Origin: Serratia fonticola
Lineage (GTDB): Bacteria > Pseudomonadota > Gammaproteobacteria > Enterobacterales > Enterobacteriaceae
Direction of reading: 5' to 3'
NCBI RefSeq assembly: GCF_006715025.1
Contig: NZ_VFMK01000001.1
Location: 1,612,001-1,676,000, forward strand
Length of the DNA stretch: 64,000 bases
How positions within the stretch are numbered: the first letter of the stretch is position 1; each line of letters begins with the position of its first letter. The notes beneath the pieces were generated by a model that was given only the letters and a program-made list of their open reading frames with translations, was not told where the DNA came from and did not search any database. Position numbers and translations under genes: made by a program. Positions 1 through 8,171 of this stretch are shown piece by piece.

Positions 1-399
1 GCGTTGCTGGCTTATTGCCGCCGCTTCAAAATTCCGGTGGTAACGACCGGTGGCGCGGGTGGTCAGATCGATCCCACACGCATTGAGGTGGCAGATCTGG
101 CAAAAACCATTCAGGATCCGCTGGCATCCAAACTGCGAGAAAGATTGAAAAATGACTTTAACGTGGTGAAAAACAGCAAAGGGAAATTGGGGATCGACTG
201 CGTATTTTCGACTGAACCGCTGGTTTATCCGCAGCCGGACGGTTCAGTGTGTGCCTCCCGCAGCACGGCAGAAGGGCCGAAGCGGATGGACTGCAGTGCC
301 GGTTTTGGTGCGGCGACCATGGTCACCGCGACTTTTGGTTTTGTTGCCGTTTCTCATGCGCTGAAGAAGATGCTGGCGAAGGCGGCACGTCAGGCATAG
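1..399 (+). CDS. tcdA: tRNA threonylcarbamoyladenosine dehydratase, C-terminal part (5' end outside window)
   Basis: Partial gene: an open frame enters from the left edge and encodes the last 132 residues of a roughly 268-residue ThiF/E1-like enzyme. The family performs ATP-dependent cyclisation of t6A37 to ct6A37 in ANN-decoding tRNAs. The fragment has the GGAGGQ-DPTR stretch and the ...CVFSTEPLVYPQ... segment of TcdA (CsdL), ending in a hydrophobic C-terminal tail. The neighbouring csdE and csdA on the opposite strand supply sulfur transfer to this enzyme in E. coli, which supports the call. The 3' end overlaps csdE by 10 bases, convergently. Confidence 0.93.
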   Translation, partial: ALLAYCRRFKIPVVTTGGAGGQIDPTRIEVADLAKTIQDPLASKLRERLKNDFNVVKNSKGKLGIDCVFSTEPLVYPQPDGSVCASRSTAEGPKRMDCSAGFGAATMVTATFGFVAVSHALKKMLAKAARQA

Positions 400-842
400 C
401 TTGCCGCGATGGTGTTAATCTTGGCCGCCAACGCTGCCAGACCACTGGCTCGTGTCGCACTGAGCTGAGTGCGCAGCGCCAGTCGATCAAACAGGGCTAA
501 AGGATCGAGGGCCAAGATCTGCTGCGGCGTTTTGCCTTCCACGGCAGTTAGCAGGATCGCCAGCAGGCCGCGTACAATGCGGCCTTCGCTATCACCGTAA
601 AAGTGTAACGTACCGTCTGCCAACGGTTGGTGTCCCAGCCATACCCGGTTTTCACAACCACTCAGTTCCATTTCTGCTTGTCGCTGATCTTCTGGTAACG
701 CGGGTAACTGCTTTGCCAGTATGATCAATTGGCGGTAACGGTCTTCCCACTGTTTAAGCGCGCTGAATTTTTCTACCAGCGCCTGCTCCGTAATGTCGTG
801 GCCAAAGGGATGGGGGAAAAGTAACGGGGTTTCGCTCTTCAT
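390..842 (-). CDS. csdE: Sulfur acceptor protein CsdE
   Basis: 150-residue SufE-family protein that takes persulfide sulfur from the cysteine desulfurase CsdA and passes it on, in E. coli to TcdA. The acceptor cysteine is Cys63 in the SGCENRVWLG motif. Length matches the family (147 in E. coli). It lies two bases downstream of csdA in the same direction, so the two are almost certainly co-transcribed and translationally close. It converges on tcdA with a 10-base overlap, leaving no room for a separate terminator. Confidence 0.95.
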   Translation of the reverse strand: MKSETPLLFPHPFGHDITEQALVEKFSALKQWEDRYRQLIILAKQLPALPEDQRQAEMELSGCENRVWLGHQPLADGTLHFYGDSEGRIVRGLLAILLTAVEGKTPQQILALDPLALFDRLALRTQLSATRASGLAALAAKINTIAASYA

Positions 843-844
843 TG

Positions 845-2050
845 TTATTCCGCCAGCAGTTCGATGGCGCTCTCCAGAGCCTGTACCAAAGCATCAACAT
901 CGTCCTGCGAATTGTAGGGCGCAAACGAGGCGCGCAGCGTTCCGCTGACCCCTAATGCCGCCATCAACGGCTGTGCACAATGTTGGCCAGCCCGCACGGC
1001 GATGTTTTGTTCTGCCAGCAAGGTGACCATATCGCTATGGTGGACGCCAGCAATATCAAACGCCAACAGGCTGGAATTGCTACAACGGAAACTACGGAAC
1101 CCTGGCAACTGCTGCAAACGCTGTTCGGCGCTCTGTGCCAGTGTACAACTGTACTGTTCGGCAGCGACCCTGTCTTGCGCCTCCAGCCAACTCAATGCTG
1201 CAGCCAGCCCAAGCACACCGGCAATATTGGGAGTACCGGCCTCAAAACAGTGAGGGGGATTTTGGGGCGTAAACCCGTTGAATGAGGCCTGAGTCAGCAT
1301 TTTCCCCCCGCCTTGCCATGGCTCCATTTGTGCCAGGAGTTCAGTCTTGCCATATAACGCGCCAATACCGGTCGGGCCATACAGTTTATGGCCCGAGAAG
1401 GCGTAGAAATCGATATCAAGCTGTTGCATGTCAGCCGGGCAGTGCACGATGCCCTGTGCACCATCGATCATCACCACCGCACCAACCGCATGCGCCAAGT
1501 CGATTGCCAGGGCCAGATCAGGGCAACCGCCGGTGACGTTAGACATTTGCCCTAGCGCCAGAATACGGGTTTTTTCATTTAACAGGCTGGGGAGCTGTGT
1601 CAAATCAGGAAGATAGTCATCACCCAGTGGCAGTTTTACTACCTGGGCCCCGGTTTGTTTTGCCACCATCAACCAGGGGATCAGATTGGCATGATGCTCC
1701 GCTTCGCTGACCAGAATGCGATCGCCAGGCTGCAGACGTGGACGAGCGTAGCTCTGCGCGACCAGATTGATCGCCTCAGTGGTGCCTCGGGCCCAGACGA
1801 TATCGTTCGCGTTGGGGGCATTGATCAGGGTTGCTACCTGTTGGCGTGCCTGCTCAAAACGGAAGGTCAGATCCTGAGCGGCTCGGTGCTGGCTGCGATG
1901 AACGGTAGCGGCATCTGCGCTGTAAAACTGCTGCGTGGCATCAATCACTGCCTGCGGTTTTAACGCCGTAGCGGCACTGTCCAGATAAATACCGGCCTGT
2001 TTAAGCGCGGGAAACTGGCTGCGGAAAAGGAGGGGCTCAAAAGGCTTCAT
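845..2050 (-). CDS. csdA: Cysteine desulfurase CsdA
   Basis: PLP-dependent class V aminotransferase-fold enzyme that converts cysteine to alanine and an enzyme-bound persulfide. With the chosen ATG it has 401 residues, the E. coli length, and the key residues fall at the E. coli positions: PLP lysine 222 in SGHKLYGPTG and active-site Cys358 in GQHCAQP. The frame stays open for 47 more codons upstream to a GTG at 2191, but that extension has no family resemblance, so the internal ATG is preferred. First gene of the csdA-csdE operon. Confidence 0.95.
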   Translation of the reverse strand: MKPFEPLLFRSQFPALKQAGIYLDSAATALKPQAVIDATQQFYSADAATVHRSQHRAAQDLTFRFEQARQQVATLINAPNANDIVWARGTTEAINLVAQSYARPRLQPGDRILVSEAEHHANLIPWLMVAKQTGAQVVKLPLGDDYLPDLTQLPSLLNEKTRILALGQMSNVTGGCPDLALAIDLAHAVGAVVMIDGAQGIVHCPADMQQLDIDFYAFSGHKLYGPTGIGALYGKTELLAQMEPWQGGGKMLTQASFNGFTPQNPPHCFEAGTPNIAGVLGLAAALSWLEAQDRVAAEQYSCTLAQSAEQRLQQLPGFRSFRCSNSSLLAFDIAGVHHSDMVTLLAEQNIAVRAGQHCAQPLMAALGVSGTLRASFAPYNSQDDVDALVQALESAIELLAE

Positions 2051-2244
2051 AAGCTGATTATCACTGGCTTCGTCAACTGTTGATCCTGTCCTATTTTGCT
2101 GCGAGAGACAAGTCATCCTGAACAATTGCTGCTGTTTTCTGGAAATCTGGCGAAAGCTTGTTATGCTAAGTATTGGTGTGTTAACGATCACCTTGAATAA
2201 TAGAAAAGGTCTTTTACAGCATTTTTATCTACAAGGAGTCCATA

Positions 2245-2469
2245 ATGAAGAAAACAGCCGCAGTTATCTCTGCTCTGATGCTCACGTTTACGCTGGCCGC
2301 GTGTTCCAGTAACTACGTCATGCATACTAATGATGGACGCACGATTGTCGCTGATGGAAAACCAAAAGTGGATAGCGATACCGGGATGATCAGCTACAAA
2401 GATGCCAATGGTGTTGAGCAGCAGATTAACCGTGCCGATGTGAAAGAGATGGTGGAAAATAACCAGTAA
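2245..2469 (+). CDS. Small lipoprotein, YgdI/YgdR family
   Basis: 74-residue predicted outer- or inner-membrane lipoprotein. A signal peptide (MKKTAAVISALML...) ends in the lipobox LAAC, with the lipidated cysteine at residue 20 and Ser at +2, which favours outer-membrane sorting. The mature part is the compact SH3-like YgdI/YgdR domain (NDGR, DxxTGMISYKDANG). E. coli has several paralogues (ygdI, ygdR) and the sequence alone does not say which is orthologous, though ygdI lies near csdA there. A good Shine-Dalgarno (AAGGAG) precedes the ATG. Function unknown. Confidence 0.9.
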   Translation: MKKTAAVISALMLTFTLAACSSNYVMHTNDGRTIVADGKPKVDSDTGMISYKDANGVEQQINRADVKEMVENNQ

Positions 2470-2490
2470 TAATCCGCCGAGTTCACCGGC

Positions 2491-2691
2491 AAAAAAAAGC
2501 ACCGCTAGGTTTGCGGTGCTGCATAAATCACTATGGACAGACAGGGTAAATGTACAGGAAGTGAAAAAACAGTAGCCTAGCTACCATGTCCGGATTGCCG
2601 GACAAATTGCAAACACAACATCACAACCACAAAGCCAAAAGTTCATCGGCGTCCTCGACACCCAATTCCTTTTCGTTCCGGCTCGGGAAGT
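2491..2691 (-). ncRNA. gcvB: GcvB small regulatory RNA
   Basis: About 201 nt on the minus strand, recognised by near-identity with E. coli GcvB: 5' end ACTTCCCGAGCCGGAACG, the G/U-rich seed region R1 (complement of 2609-2628), the hairpin ending in ATGGTAGCTAGGCTAC, the conserved stretch CACTTCCTGTACATTTACCC, and a terminator stem AGCACCGC/GCGGTGCT (2498-2520) followed by eight U. GcvB represses many amino-acid and peptide transporter mRNAs with Hfq and is activated by GcvA, encoded next door. The G/U-rich region is about 8 nt shorter than in E. coli. The terminator also faces the lipoprotein gene and probably works in both directions. Confidence 0.95.
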
Positions 2692-2697
2692 GCGGCC

Positions 2698-2726
2698 ACT
2701 ATAGGTATTTGCTGGCGCATGCTCAA
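2698..2726 (-). promoter_or_regulatory. sigma70 promoter of gcvB
   Basis: On the minus strand, -35 TTGAGC (complement of 2721-2726), a 17-base spacer and -10 TATAGT (complement of 2698-2703) place transcription start at A (2691), six bases downstream, exactly where GcvB homology begins. A CTAAT box (2759-2763), the reported GcvA recognition core, lies just upstream. Confidence 0.85.
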
Positions 2727-2741
2727 CGGACAATTTATAAT
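2713..2741 (+). promoter_or_regulatory. Candidate gcvA promoter overlapping the gcvB promoter
   Basis: A perfect TATAAT (2736-2741) on the plus strand has a weak -35 (TGGCGC, 2713-2718) at 17 bases. It is divergent from and overlapping the gcvB promoter, as expected for the gcvA/gcvB control region in which GcvA represses itself. If used, gcvA has a leader of about 450 nt. Confidence 0.5.
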
Positions 2742-3109
2742 GGCTCGGATTAAAAAAACTAATGACAATGGTTCGCCCAGGTGGCCCCATGTCTTTATGC
2801 GTACCGCTGCCAGATCCCTAATGCGAAACTGCTCCGACAATTGTTACATAAATGTAGCTATAGCCAATGGGCTTCACGTTATCGCGAGGCGGAAAATGTG
2901 CGGCAAATCGGTTATCAACCGATTAGAACAGTGCCTGAGTTGGCCCCTAGGGTGAGAGGGTTGATGAAAAAGTGGTCTTTAACCCGAGATAGCCGGGCCT
3001 CGCGCATTGAGGGGGGCTCCGCTGGCTTACGCCACGACGATCCCATTGGCAGGCTCTTTTTAATCTCTGTCTCTGCCAGCCGCCGGAGGCTGATTAATGA
3101 ACCTCTTTA
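2742..3109. other. Non-coding stretch between gcvB/gcvA promoters and gcvA
   Basis: About 370 bases with no convincing gene: the short frames through it show no recognisable protein and odd codon use. It holds the CTAAT GcvA-type box near 2759, a perfect 8-bp hairpin AATCGGTT/AACCGATT (2906-2924), and G/C-rich dyads around 3000-3095. In E. coli the gcvA and gcvB promoters lie much closer to gcvA, so this looks like an expanded leader. Confidence 0.6.
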
Positions 3110-3190
3110 TCCTCAGGAGCTTACTCTGGATCGTTTCTGGGATGAGCGTATACAGCCAATAATGCCGCAGCTTGAAAGACCAAGGATATA
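3110..3190 (+). repeat. Truncated ERIC/IRU element at the gcvA start
   Basis: Matches the right half of the enterobacterial ERIC repeat: CAGGAGCTTAC, then CTGGGATGAGCG, then GCAGCTTGAAAGA and the terminal GGATATA. Only the central and right-hand part is present. The AAGGA at its end (3182-3186) is the only Shine-Dalgarno candidate for gcvA. Confidence 0.75.
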
Positions 3191-3196
3191 ATTCAT

Positions 3197-4114
3197 ATGT
3201 CTAAACGCTTACCACCTCTCAATGCGCTGCGGGTTTTTGATGCCGCGGCACGTCATTTGAGTTTTACTAAAGCGGCAGAAGAGCTGTTTGTCACCCAGGC
3301 GGCAGTCAGTCACCAAATTAAATCGCTGGAGGATTTTCTTGGCCTGAAGCTGTTCCGGCGGCGCAACCGTTCACTGTTGTTGACAGAAGAAGGCCAAAGT
3401 TATTACCTCGATATCAAAGAGATTTTTACGTCGATTAATGAGGCGACGCGTAAACTTCAGGCGCGCAGTGCTAAAGGGGCGTTGACGGTCAGTTTACCGC
3501 CCAGTTTTGCCATTCAGTGGCTGGTGCCGCGTCTGTCTGGCTTTAACTCTGCTTATCCGGGAATCGATGTTCGTATACAGGCCGTTGACCGCGAAGAGGA
3601 TAAGCTGGCGGACGACGTTGACGTCGCGATTTTTTATGGTCGCGGCAACTGGCCGGGGGTGCGTACCGAGCGTTTGTATGCGGAATATCTGCTGCCGGTC
3701 TGCTCCCCCAGTTTACTGGCCGGCGATCACGCGTTAAAGGCGCCGGACGATCTGGCTTATCATACGCTTCTGCACGATACTTCACGCCGCGACTGGCTGG
3801 CTTATACCCGTCAACTGGGGCTACAGCACATTAATGTCCAGCAGGGCCCGATCTTTAGCCATAGCGCTATGGTGGTTCAGGCCGCAGTTCATGGCCAAGG
3901 GGTTGCGCTGGTCAATAACGTGATGGCACAAACCGAAATTGAAGCCGGTCGGTTGGTATGTCCGTTTAACGATGTGCTGGTGAGTAAAAATGCTTTTTAT
4001 CTGGTATGTCATGACAGCCAGGCAGAACTGGGTAAAATAGCCGCCTTTCGTCAATGGATCCTGGCGCGTGCGGCCAGCGAGCAGGAAAAATTCCGCTTTC
4101 GCTATGAACAATAA
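3197..4114 (+). CDS. gcvA: LysR-type regulator of the glycine cleavage operon, GcvA
   Basis: 305-residue LysR-family regulator, same length as E. coli GcvA and recognised from its N-terminus MSKRLPPLNALRVFDAAARH and its helix-turn-helix (about residues 21-40, LSFTKAAEEL...AVSHQ). The remainder is the two-lobed effector domain. GcvA activates gcvTHP with glycine, represses it with GcvR and purines, and activates gcvB, found divergently here. The start codon is 6 bases after an ERIC end, and the spacing from AAGGA to ATG is 10 bases, longer than optimal. Confidence 0.96.
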   Translation: MSKRLPPLNALRVFDAAARHLSFTKAAEELFVTQAAVSHQIKSLEDFLGLKLFRRRNRSLLLTEEGQSYYLDIKEIFTSINEATRKLQARSAKGALTVSLPPSFAIQWLVPRLSGFNSAYPGIDVRIQAVDREEDKLADDVDVAIFYGRGNWPGVRTERLYAEYLLPVCSPSLLAGDHALKAPDDLAYHTLLHDTSRRDWLAYTRQLGLQHINVQQGPIFSHSAMVVQAAVHGQGVALVNNVMAQTEIEAGRLVCPFNDVLVSKNAFYLVCHDSQAELGKIAAFRQWILARAASEQEKFRFRYEQ

Positions 4115-4170
4115 ATAGGGCCGGTTGCTGCAATGCCACGGCGGGCTAACCTCAATAAAGGTGAATAACG

Positions 4171-4566
4171 ATGAGTTGTCGTTCTATGCTGATTTTTGCT
4201 GCTATCAGCGGTTTTGTGTTTGTTGCACTGGGTGCCTTTGGTGCGCACGTTTTGAACGGCACTTTGGGCGTGAATGAAATGGCCTGGATCAGGACTGGGC
4301 TGGAGTATCAAGGCTTCCATACGTTGGCGATCCTGGCGCTGGCCGTTGCGATGCAGCGTCGGGTCAGCCTGTGGTTTTACTGGAGTGGGGCGTTATTGGC
4401 GCTCGGCACCGTGTTGTTCAGCGGCAGCCTGTATTGTCTGGCGCTGTCTCACCTGAAAGTTTGGGTTTATGTCACGCCGGTGGGAGGAACCTGCTTCCTG
4501 ATCGGTTGGGCATTGATGTTAATTGGCGCTTTGCGTCTGAGGAAAAAGGCCGAGCGCCATGAATAA
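4171..4566 (+). CDS. ygdD: DUF423 inner membrane protein YgdD
   Basis: 131-residue hydrophobic protein with four apparent membrane segments (around 5-22, 48-62, 70-88 and 98-122) and the DUF423 features GAFGAHVL near the N-terminus and a YQ-FHTLA motif. Function is unknown. It lies between gcvA and rlmM as in E. coli, and its last codons overlap the rlmM start by 8 bases, implying coupled translation. Confidence 0.93.
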   Translation: MSCRSMLIFAAISGFVFVALGAFGAHVLNGTLGVNEMAWIRTGLEYQGFHTLAILALAVAMQRRVSLWFYWSGALLALGTVLFSGSLYCLALSHLKVWVYVTPVGGTCFLIGWALMLIGALRLRKKAERHE

Positions 4567-5662
4567 GATTGCGTTGTACTGCCGCCCTGGCTTTGAAAAA
4601 GAGTGTGCGGCGGAAATTACTGACAGGGCGGCCCAACTGGAAGTTTTTGGTTTTGCCCGGGTCAAAGAGAACAGCGGTTATGTGCTGTTTGAGTGCTATC
4701 AGCCGGACGATGCCGATCGTCTGGCAAAGGAAATTCCGTTCCGTGAGCTGATCTTTGCTCGCCAGATGATCGTGGTGGGGGAATTGCTCCGCGATCTGCC
4801 GCCGGAAGACCGTGTTTCGCCGATTGTCGGTATGTTGATCGGCGTGGTCGATCGCGGTGGCGAACTGCGGGTCGAAGTCCCGGATACCAATGAAAGCAAG
4901 GAGCTGATGAAGTTCTGCCGCAAGCTGACGGTGCCACTGCGTGCCGCCATGCGTGAACAGAAGGTGATGATGGCTCGTGAGAACCCAAGCCGCCCGGTGG
5001 TGCATGTGTTCTTCATCGCGCCAGGTTGCTGCTATGTAGGATACTCCTACAGCAACAATAACTCCCCCTTCTATATGGGCATCCCGCGCTTGAAGTTCCC
5101 GTCTGACGCGCCAAGCCGTTCAACGCTGAAGCTGGAAGAGGCTTTTCACGTTTTCATACCGGCAGATGAGTGGGATGAACGTTTGAGTAGTGGTATGCAT
5201 GCGGTCGATCTCGGTGCGTGCCCTGGTGGTTGGACTTATCAGTTGGTTAAACGCAGCATGATGGTGCATGCAGTGGATAACGGACCGATGGCGCCTAGCT
5301 TGATGGAAACCGGGCAGGTTACCCATCATCGTGCTGATGGCTTCAAATTTGAACCCACCAGCAGCAAAATTTACTGGCTGGTGTGTGACATGGTGGAGAA
5401 GCCAGCAAAAGTCACCAGCCTGATGATCCAATGGCTGGTTAAAGGTTGGTGCCGTGAGGCGATCTTTAACCTCAAGTTGCCGATGAAGAAGCGTTATGAA
5501 GAAGTCGCTCAGAATCTGCAAAGTATCCGCGAGGCCTTGGCGGCAGCGGATATTAGCGCTGAGGTGAATGCCAAGCAGCTGTATCACGATCGTGAAGAGA
5601 TCACGGTACATGTGCGTCGCATGTGGTCGGCCATTCCTGGCCGCCGCGACGAGCGGGATTAA
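4559..5662 (+). CDS. rlmM: 23S rRNA 2'-O-ribose C2498 methyltransferase RlmM
   Basis: 367-residue SAM-dependent methyltransferase modifying C2498 in the peptidyl transferase region of 23S rRNA. The N-terminal part is THUMP-like. The Rossmann SAM-binding motif begins at Asp217 (DLGACPGGWTYQL), followed by the later YWLVCDMVEKP motif and the lysine-containing NLKLPMKK. Length equals the family norm (366 in E. coli). The start overlaps the end of ygdD by 8 bases. Confidence 0.96.
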   Translation: MNKIALYCRPGFEKECAAEITDRAAQLEVFGFARVKENSGYVLFECYQPDDADRLAKEIPFRELIFARQMIVVGELLRDLPPEDRVSPIVGMLIGVVDRGGELRVEVPDTNESKELMKFCRKLTVPLRAAMREQKVMMARENPSRPVVHVFFIAPGCCYVGYSYSNNNSPFYMGIPRLKFPSDAPSRSTLKLEEAFHVFIPADEWDERLSSGMHAVDLGACPGGWTYQLVKRSMMVHAVDNGPMAPSLMETGQVTHHRADGFKFEPTSSKIYWLVCDMVEKPAKVTSLMIQWLVKGWCREAIFNLKLPMKKRYEEVAQNLQSIREALAAADISAEVNAKQLYHDREEITVHVRRMWSAIPGRRDERD

Positions 5663-5668
5663 GATGAC

Positions 5669-5690
5669 GGGGCGCTGTTCATCGCGCCCT
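5669..5690. terminator. Hairpin between convergent rlmM and xni
   Basis: GGGCGC (5670-5675) pairs with GCGCCC (5684-5689), followed by TTAATTTATT. The stem is short and the U tract imperfect. Its position between two convergent genes suggests a modest bidirectional terminator. Confidence 0.5.
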
Positions 5691-6448
5691 TAATTTATTG
5701 GCAAGCGCAGTTGCTGCAGGTTACCTTCCAGCGTGAGATCGGTGCGTAAAGTGGCAACCCGCTTGCTGATATAAGCCAGTTCACGGTGCTGCGACAGCTT
5801 GCCGCGCCACTTCTCGGGCACCTGTTCCAAATGTTGGTACAGGCCATCCAGACTTTCCATCTGTTGTAACAATAATACCGCTGTTTTCGGCCCGATCCCG
5901 GCGATGCCGGGGATCTTGCTACTGCTTATCCCTGCCAGTCCCCAATAGTCCGGCAATTGCTGTGGCAGAACGCCAAACTCTTGCTGGACAAACGGCATAT
6001 CCAGCCAGCGTTTTTGGAAGTAATCGCGAATCTGTACGCTGGGAGCCAGCAACTGACAATAACCTTTGTCGGTGGAGACAATGGTTACCTGATGGCCTCC
6101 TGCGGCGATTTTTGCCGTTAGCGTGGCCGCCAGGTCATCAGCCTCATTGCCTGCAGAATGCCAACTGGCGACGCCCAGGTCGGCAAATGCCTGGCGCAGT
6201 TGCGGCATCTCCTGCTGCAGATTTTCAGGCATTGGTGAACGCCCGGCTTTGTAATCGGGCAGTATCTGGTGGCGCCAACTATCACTGCGGTCGTCTTCGT
6301 CGAACACCGCGACGGCGTGTGTTGGCTGGCTGTGCTGAATCAGCTGTTGCAGCGCATGTCGGCAGGCGTTCACGCAAGGAGAGCCCTGCACAGCATGGAT
6401 GCGGCGGATCAGGTTCAAGGCATCGACAATCAGTAAATGTATCGGCAT
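5690..6448 (-). CDS. xni: Flap endonuclease Xni (exonuclease IX family)
   Basis: 252-residue homologue of the 5'-nuclease domain of DNA polymerase I. Family features: N-terminal LLIVDALNLIRRIHAVQG, the acidic cluster GNEADDLAATL, STDKGYCQLL, and the helix-hairpin-helix region SSKIPGIAGIGPKTA. The start MPIHLLIV gives the expected length (251 in E. coli). An upstream TTG adds six residues that come from the flanking ERIC end. The family lacks part of the acidic site found in polymerase I, and Xni acts with potassium rather than as a strong exonuclease. Confidence 0.93.
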   Translation of the reverse strand: MPIHLLIVDALNLIRRIHAVQGSPCVNACRHALQQLIQHSQPTHAVAVFDEDDRSDSWRHQILPDYKAGRSPMPENLQQEMPQLRQAFADLGVASWHSAGNEADDLAATLTAKIAAGGHQVTIVSTDKGYCQLLAPSVQIRDYFQKRWLDMPFVQQEFGVLPQQLPDYWGLAGISSSKIPGIAGIGPKTAVLLLQQMESLDGLYQHLEQVPEKWRGKLSQHRELAYISKRVATLRTDLTLEGNLQQLRLPIN

Positions 6449-6557
6449 GTACTCGTCGTCTTTCAAGCTGTAGCGTTGTTATCTGGCTGCATGATCCATT
6501 GCTAAGAACTGATTTATCACGCCCTTGCCGCCTCGCTACAGCTTGAAATCCATAGCG
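6449..6557 (-). repeat. Degenerate ERIC/IRU element upstream of xni
   Basis: One end reads ACTCGTCGTCTTTCAAGCTG and the other GCCGCCTCGCTACAGCTTGA, the inverted ends of the ERIC family seen elsewhere in this window; the core is degenerate. It ends at the xni start codon, so xni translation signals come from repeat sequence (GACGAG before the ATG). Confidence 0.6.
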
Positions 6558-6575
6558 TAAGAACAAACAACAAGG

Positions 6576-6607
6576 CCAGAAAAAGAAGGGCGGCTATTGC
6601 GCCGCCC
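6576..6607 (-). terminator. Rho-independent terminator of ppnN
   Basis: On the minus strand GGGCGGC (complement of 6601-6607) pairs with GCCGCCC (complement of 6588-6594) around a six-base loop, followed by TTCTTTTTC. It sits just past the ppnN stop codon. Confidence 0.75.
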
Positions 6608-6618
6608 AGGATTGAGGA

Positions 6619-7983
6619 TCAGGCTACGATTTCATAACAGGGAACGTAAGCGCTTCCCGGCAGCTTCATCCGGTGTTGGGCAACAAAACCCTGTAACAGA
6701 CTGTCCATCTGCTTCATCATCTGTGGTTCGCCATGCAGCTTATATGGGCCAAACTTTTCGATGGCATGAATGCCGTTCTCTTTCACGTTACCTGCTACGA
6801 TACCAGAGAAGGCGCGGCGCAGCGCTGCGGCCAACTGTTCTGCAGGTTGATTTGGATAGAGATTCAGGTTGGCCATGTTTTCGTGGCTAGGTTCAAACGG
6901 TAACTGCAGATCCGGCGCAATGCGAATCGACCAGTTAAAGCTGTAGGCATCGCCAGTGTTGCGACGGTTCTCTTTCACCAGCGGCATGGCCTTCTTCATC
7001 TGACGGGCCACTTCGGCCGGATCGTCGATGATGATGGTGTAATGACGGCGAGCCTCGTCACCCAACGTATTCATGATGAATTCGTCCAGCACACGGAAGT
7101 AATCTGCGCTTTCTTTTGGCCCGGTAAGAATCAACGGCAGAACCTGCTCACTGTTTTCCGGGTTCATCAGGATGCCCAGCAGGTAGAGCAGTTCCTCAGC
7201 GGTACCGACCCCTCCAGGGAAAATGATGATGCCATGTGCGATGCGCACAAAGGCTTCCAGGCGTTTTTCGATATCCGGCATGATCACCAGTTCGTTCACC
7301 AACGGATTTGGCGGCTCGGCGGCAATAATGGATGGCTCGGTCATACCGATGAAACGGCTGTTGCGATAGCGTTGTTGTGCGTGGCCAACGGCAGCCCCTT
7401 TCATTGGTGCCTCCATGGCCCCCGGGCCACAGCCAGTACAGATGTTCAGTTCACGCAGGCCCAGTTGGCTACCGACCTTACGGGCATACAGGTATTCGTT
7501 CTCATTAATTGAGTGGCCCCCCCAGCACACCACCAGGTTAGGATCCTCGTCAAGGTGCAGCGTGCGGGCGTTACGCAAGATGGAAAACACCAGGTTGGTG
7601 ATATGAGAAGAACTCTCCAGATTCAGGTGCTGGAAGCGCCCGGCGTTAACCAGTTGTCCATGTACAAACAGGATATCGCGCAGTACGGCAAACAGGTTAG
7701 CCTGCAATGAACGAATGATGCGACCATCAACAAAGGCCTCTTCTGGCGGATTGACCAGTTCCAGCTTTACCCCGCGTTCGCGGCGCAGCACGTTGATATC
7801 GAAGGTTTCATAGCGGGACAACAGCTGTTTACTGTTATCGGTCTGGCTGCCGGAGTTTAACACCGCCAGGGAGCAGTTACGGAACAAACGGTACAGGTCG
7901 CTGCTGGCGGTACGCTTCAGCATGTCGACTTCCAGCTGTGACAGCAAATCCATAGAACCAAGCGGGCTGATATGTGTAATCAA
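6619..7983 (-). CDS. ppnN: Pyrimidine/purine nucleotide 5'-monophosphate nucleosidase PpnN
   Basis: 454-residue LOG-like nucleosidase (YgdH) that cleaves the N-glycosidic bond of nucleoside monophosphates and in E. coli is stimulated by (p)ppGpp. The lysine-decarboxylase-like (LOG) motif PGGVGTAEE is central, with the GCGPGAMEAPMKG loop before it. The start is a TTG: from there the protein begins ITHISPLGSMD, has exactly the E. coli length, and has GGAG at good spacing. The frame continues 32 codons upstream without homology. Confidence 0.94.
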   Translation of the reverse strand: MITHISPLGSMDLLSQLEVDMLKRTASSDLYRLFRNCSLAVLNSGSQTDNSKQLLSRYETFDINVLRRERGVKLELVNPPEEAFVDGRIIRSLQANLFAVLRDILFVHGQLVNAGRFQHLNLESSSHITNLVFSILRNARTLHLDEDPNLVVCWGGHSINENEYLYARKVGSQLGLRELNICTGCGPGAMEAPMKGAAVGHAQQRYRNSRFIGMTEPSIIAAEPPNPLVNELVIMPDIEKRLEAFVRIAHGIIIFPGGVGTAEELLYLLGILMNPENSEQVLPLILTGPKESADYFRVLDEFIMNTLGDEARRHYTIIIDDPAEVARQMKKAMPLVKENRRNTGDAYSFNWSIRIAPDLQLPFEPSHENMANLNLYPNQPAEQLAAALRRAFSGIVAGNVKENGIHAIEKFGPYKLHGEPQMMKQMDSLLQGFVAQHRMKLPGSAYVPCYEIVA

Positions 7984-8171
7984 GGTAACTCCTTTGCGCC
8001 CATCATGGGGCGGTAATCTTTTTGCCCAACGCGTACTACGGCAAAAATTTTTGAATTGCCTGCCAGAATGCCTGGCCAATAGTGGACACGCATGATTTAA
8101 CCTTACCGCCGTCCCCTGACTTTTACCAATACAAACCGTCCGTTAGCTCAGATGTTGAGCATTCGGCCAGG

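Noticed and set aside
2781..3191. 136-codon frame before gcvA
   Set aside because: It runs through non-coding DNA and the ERIC remnant, shows no protein-like conservation, and has no plausible ribosome-binding site.
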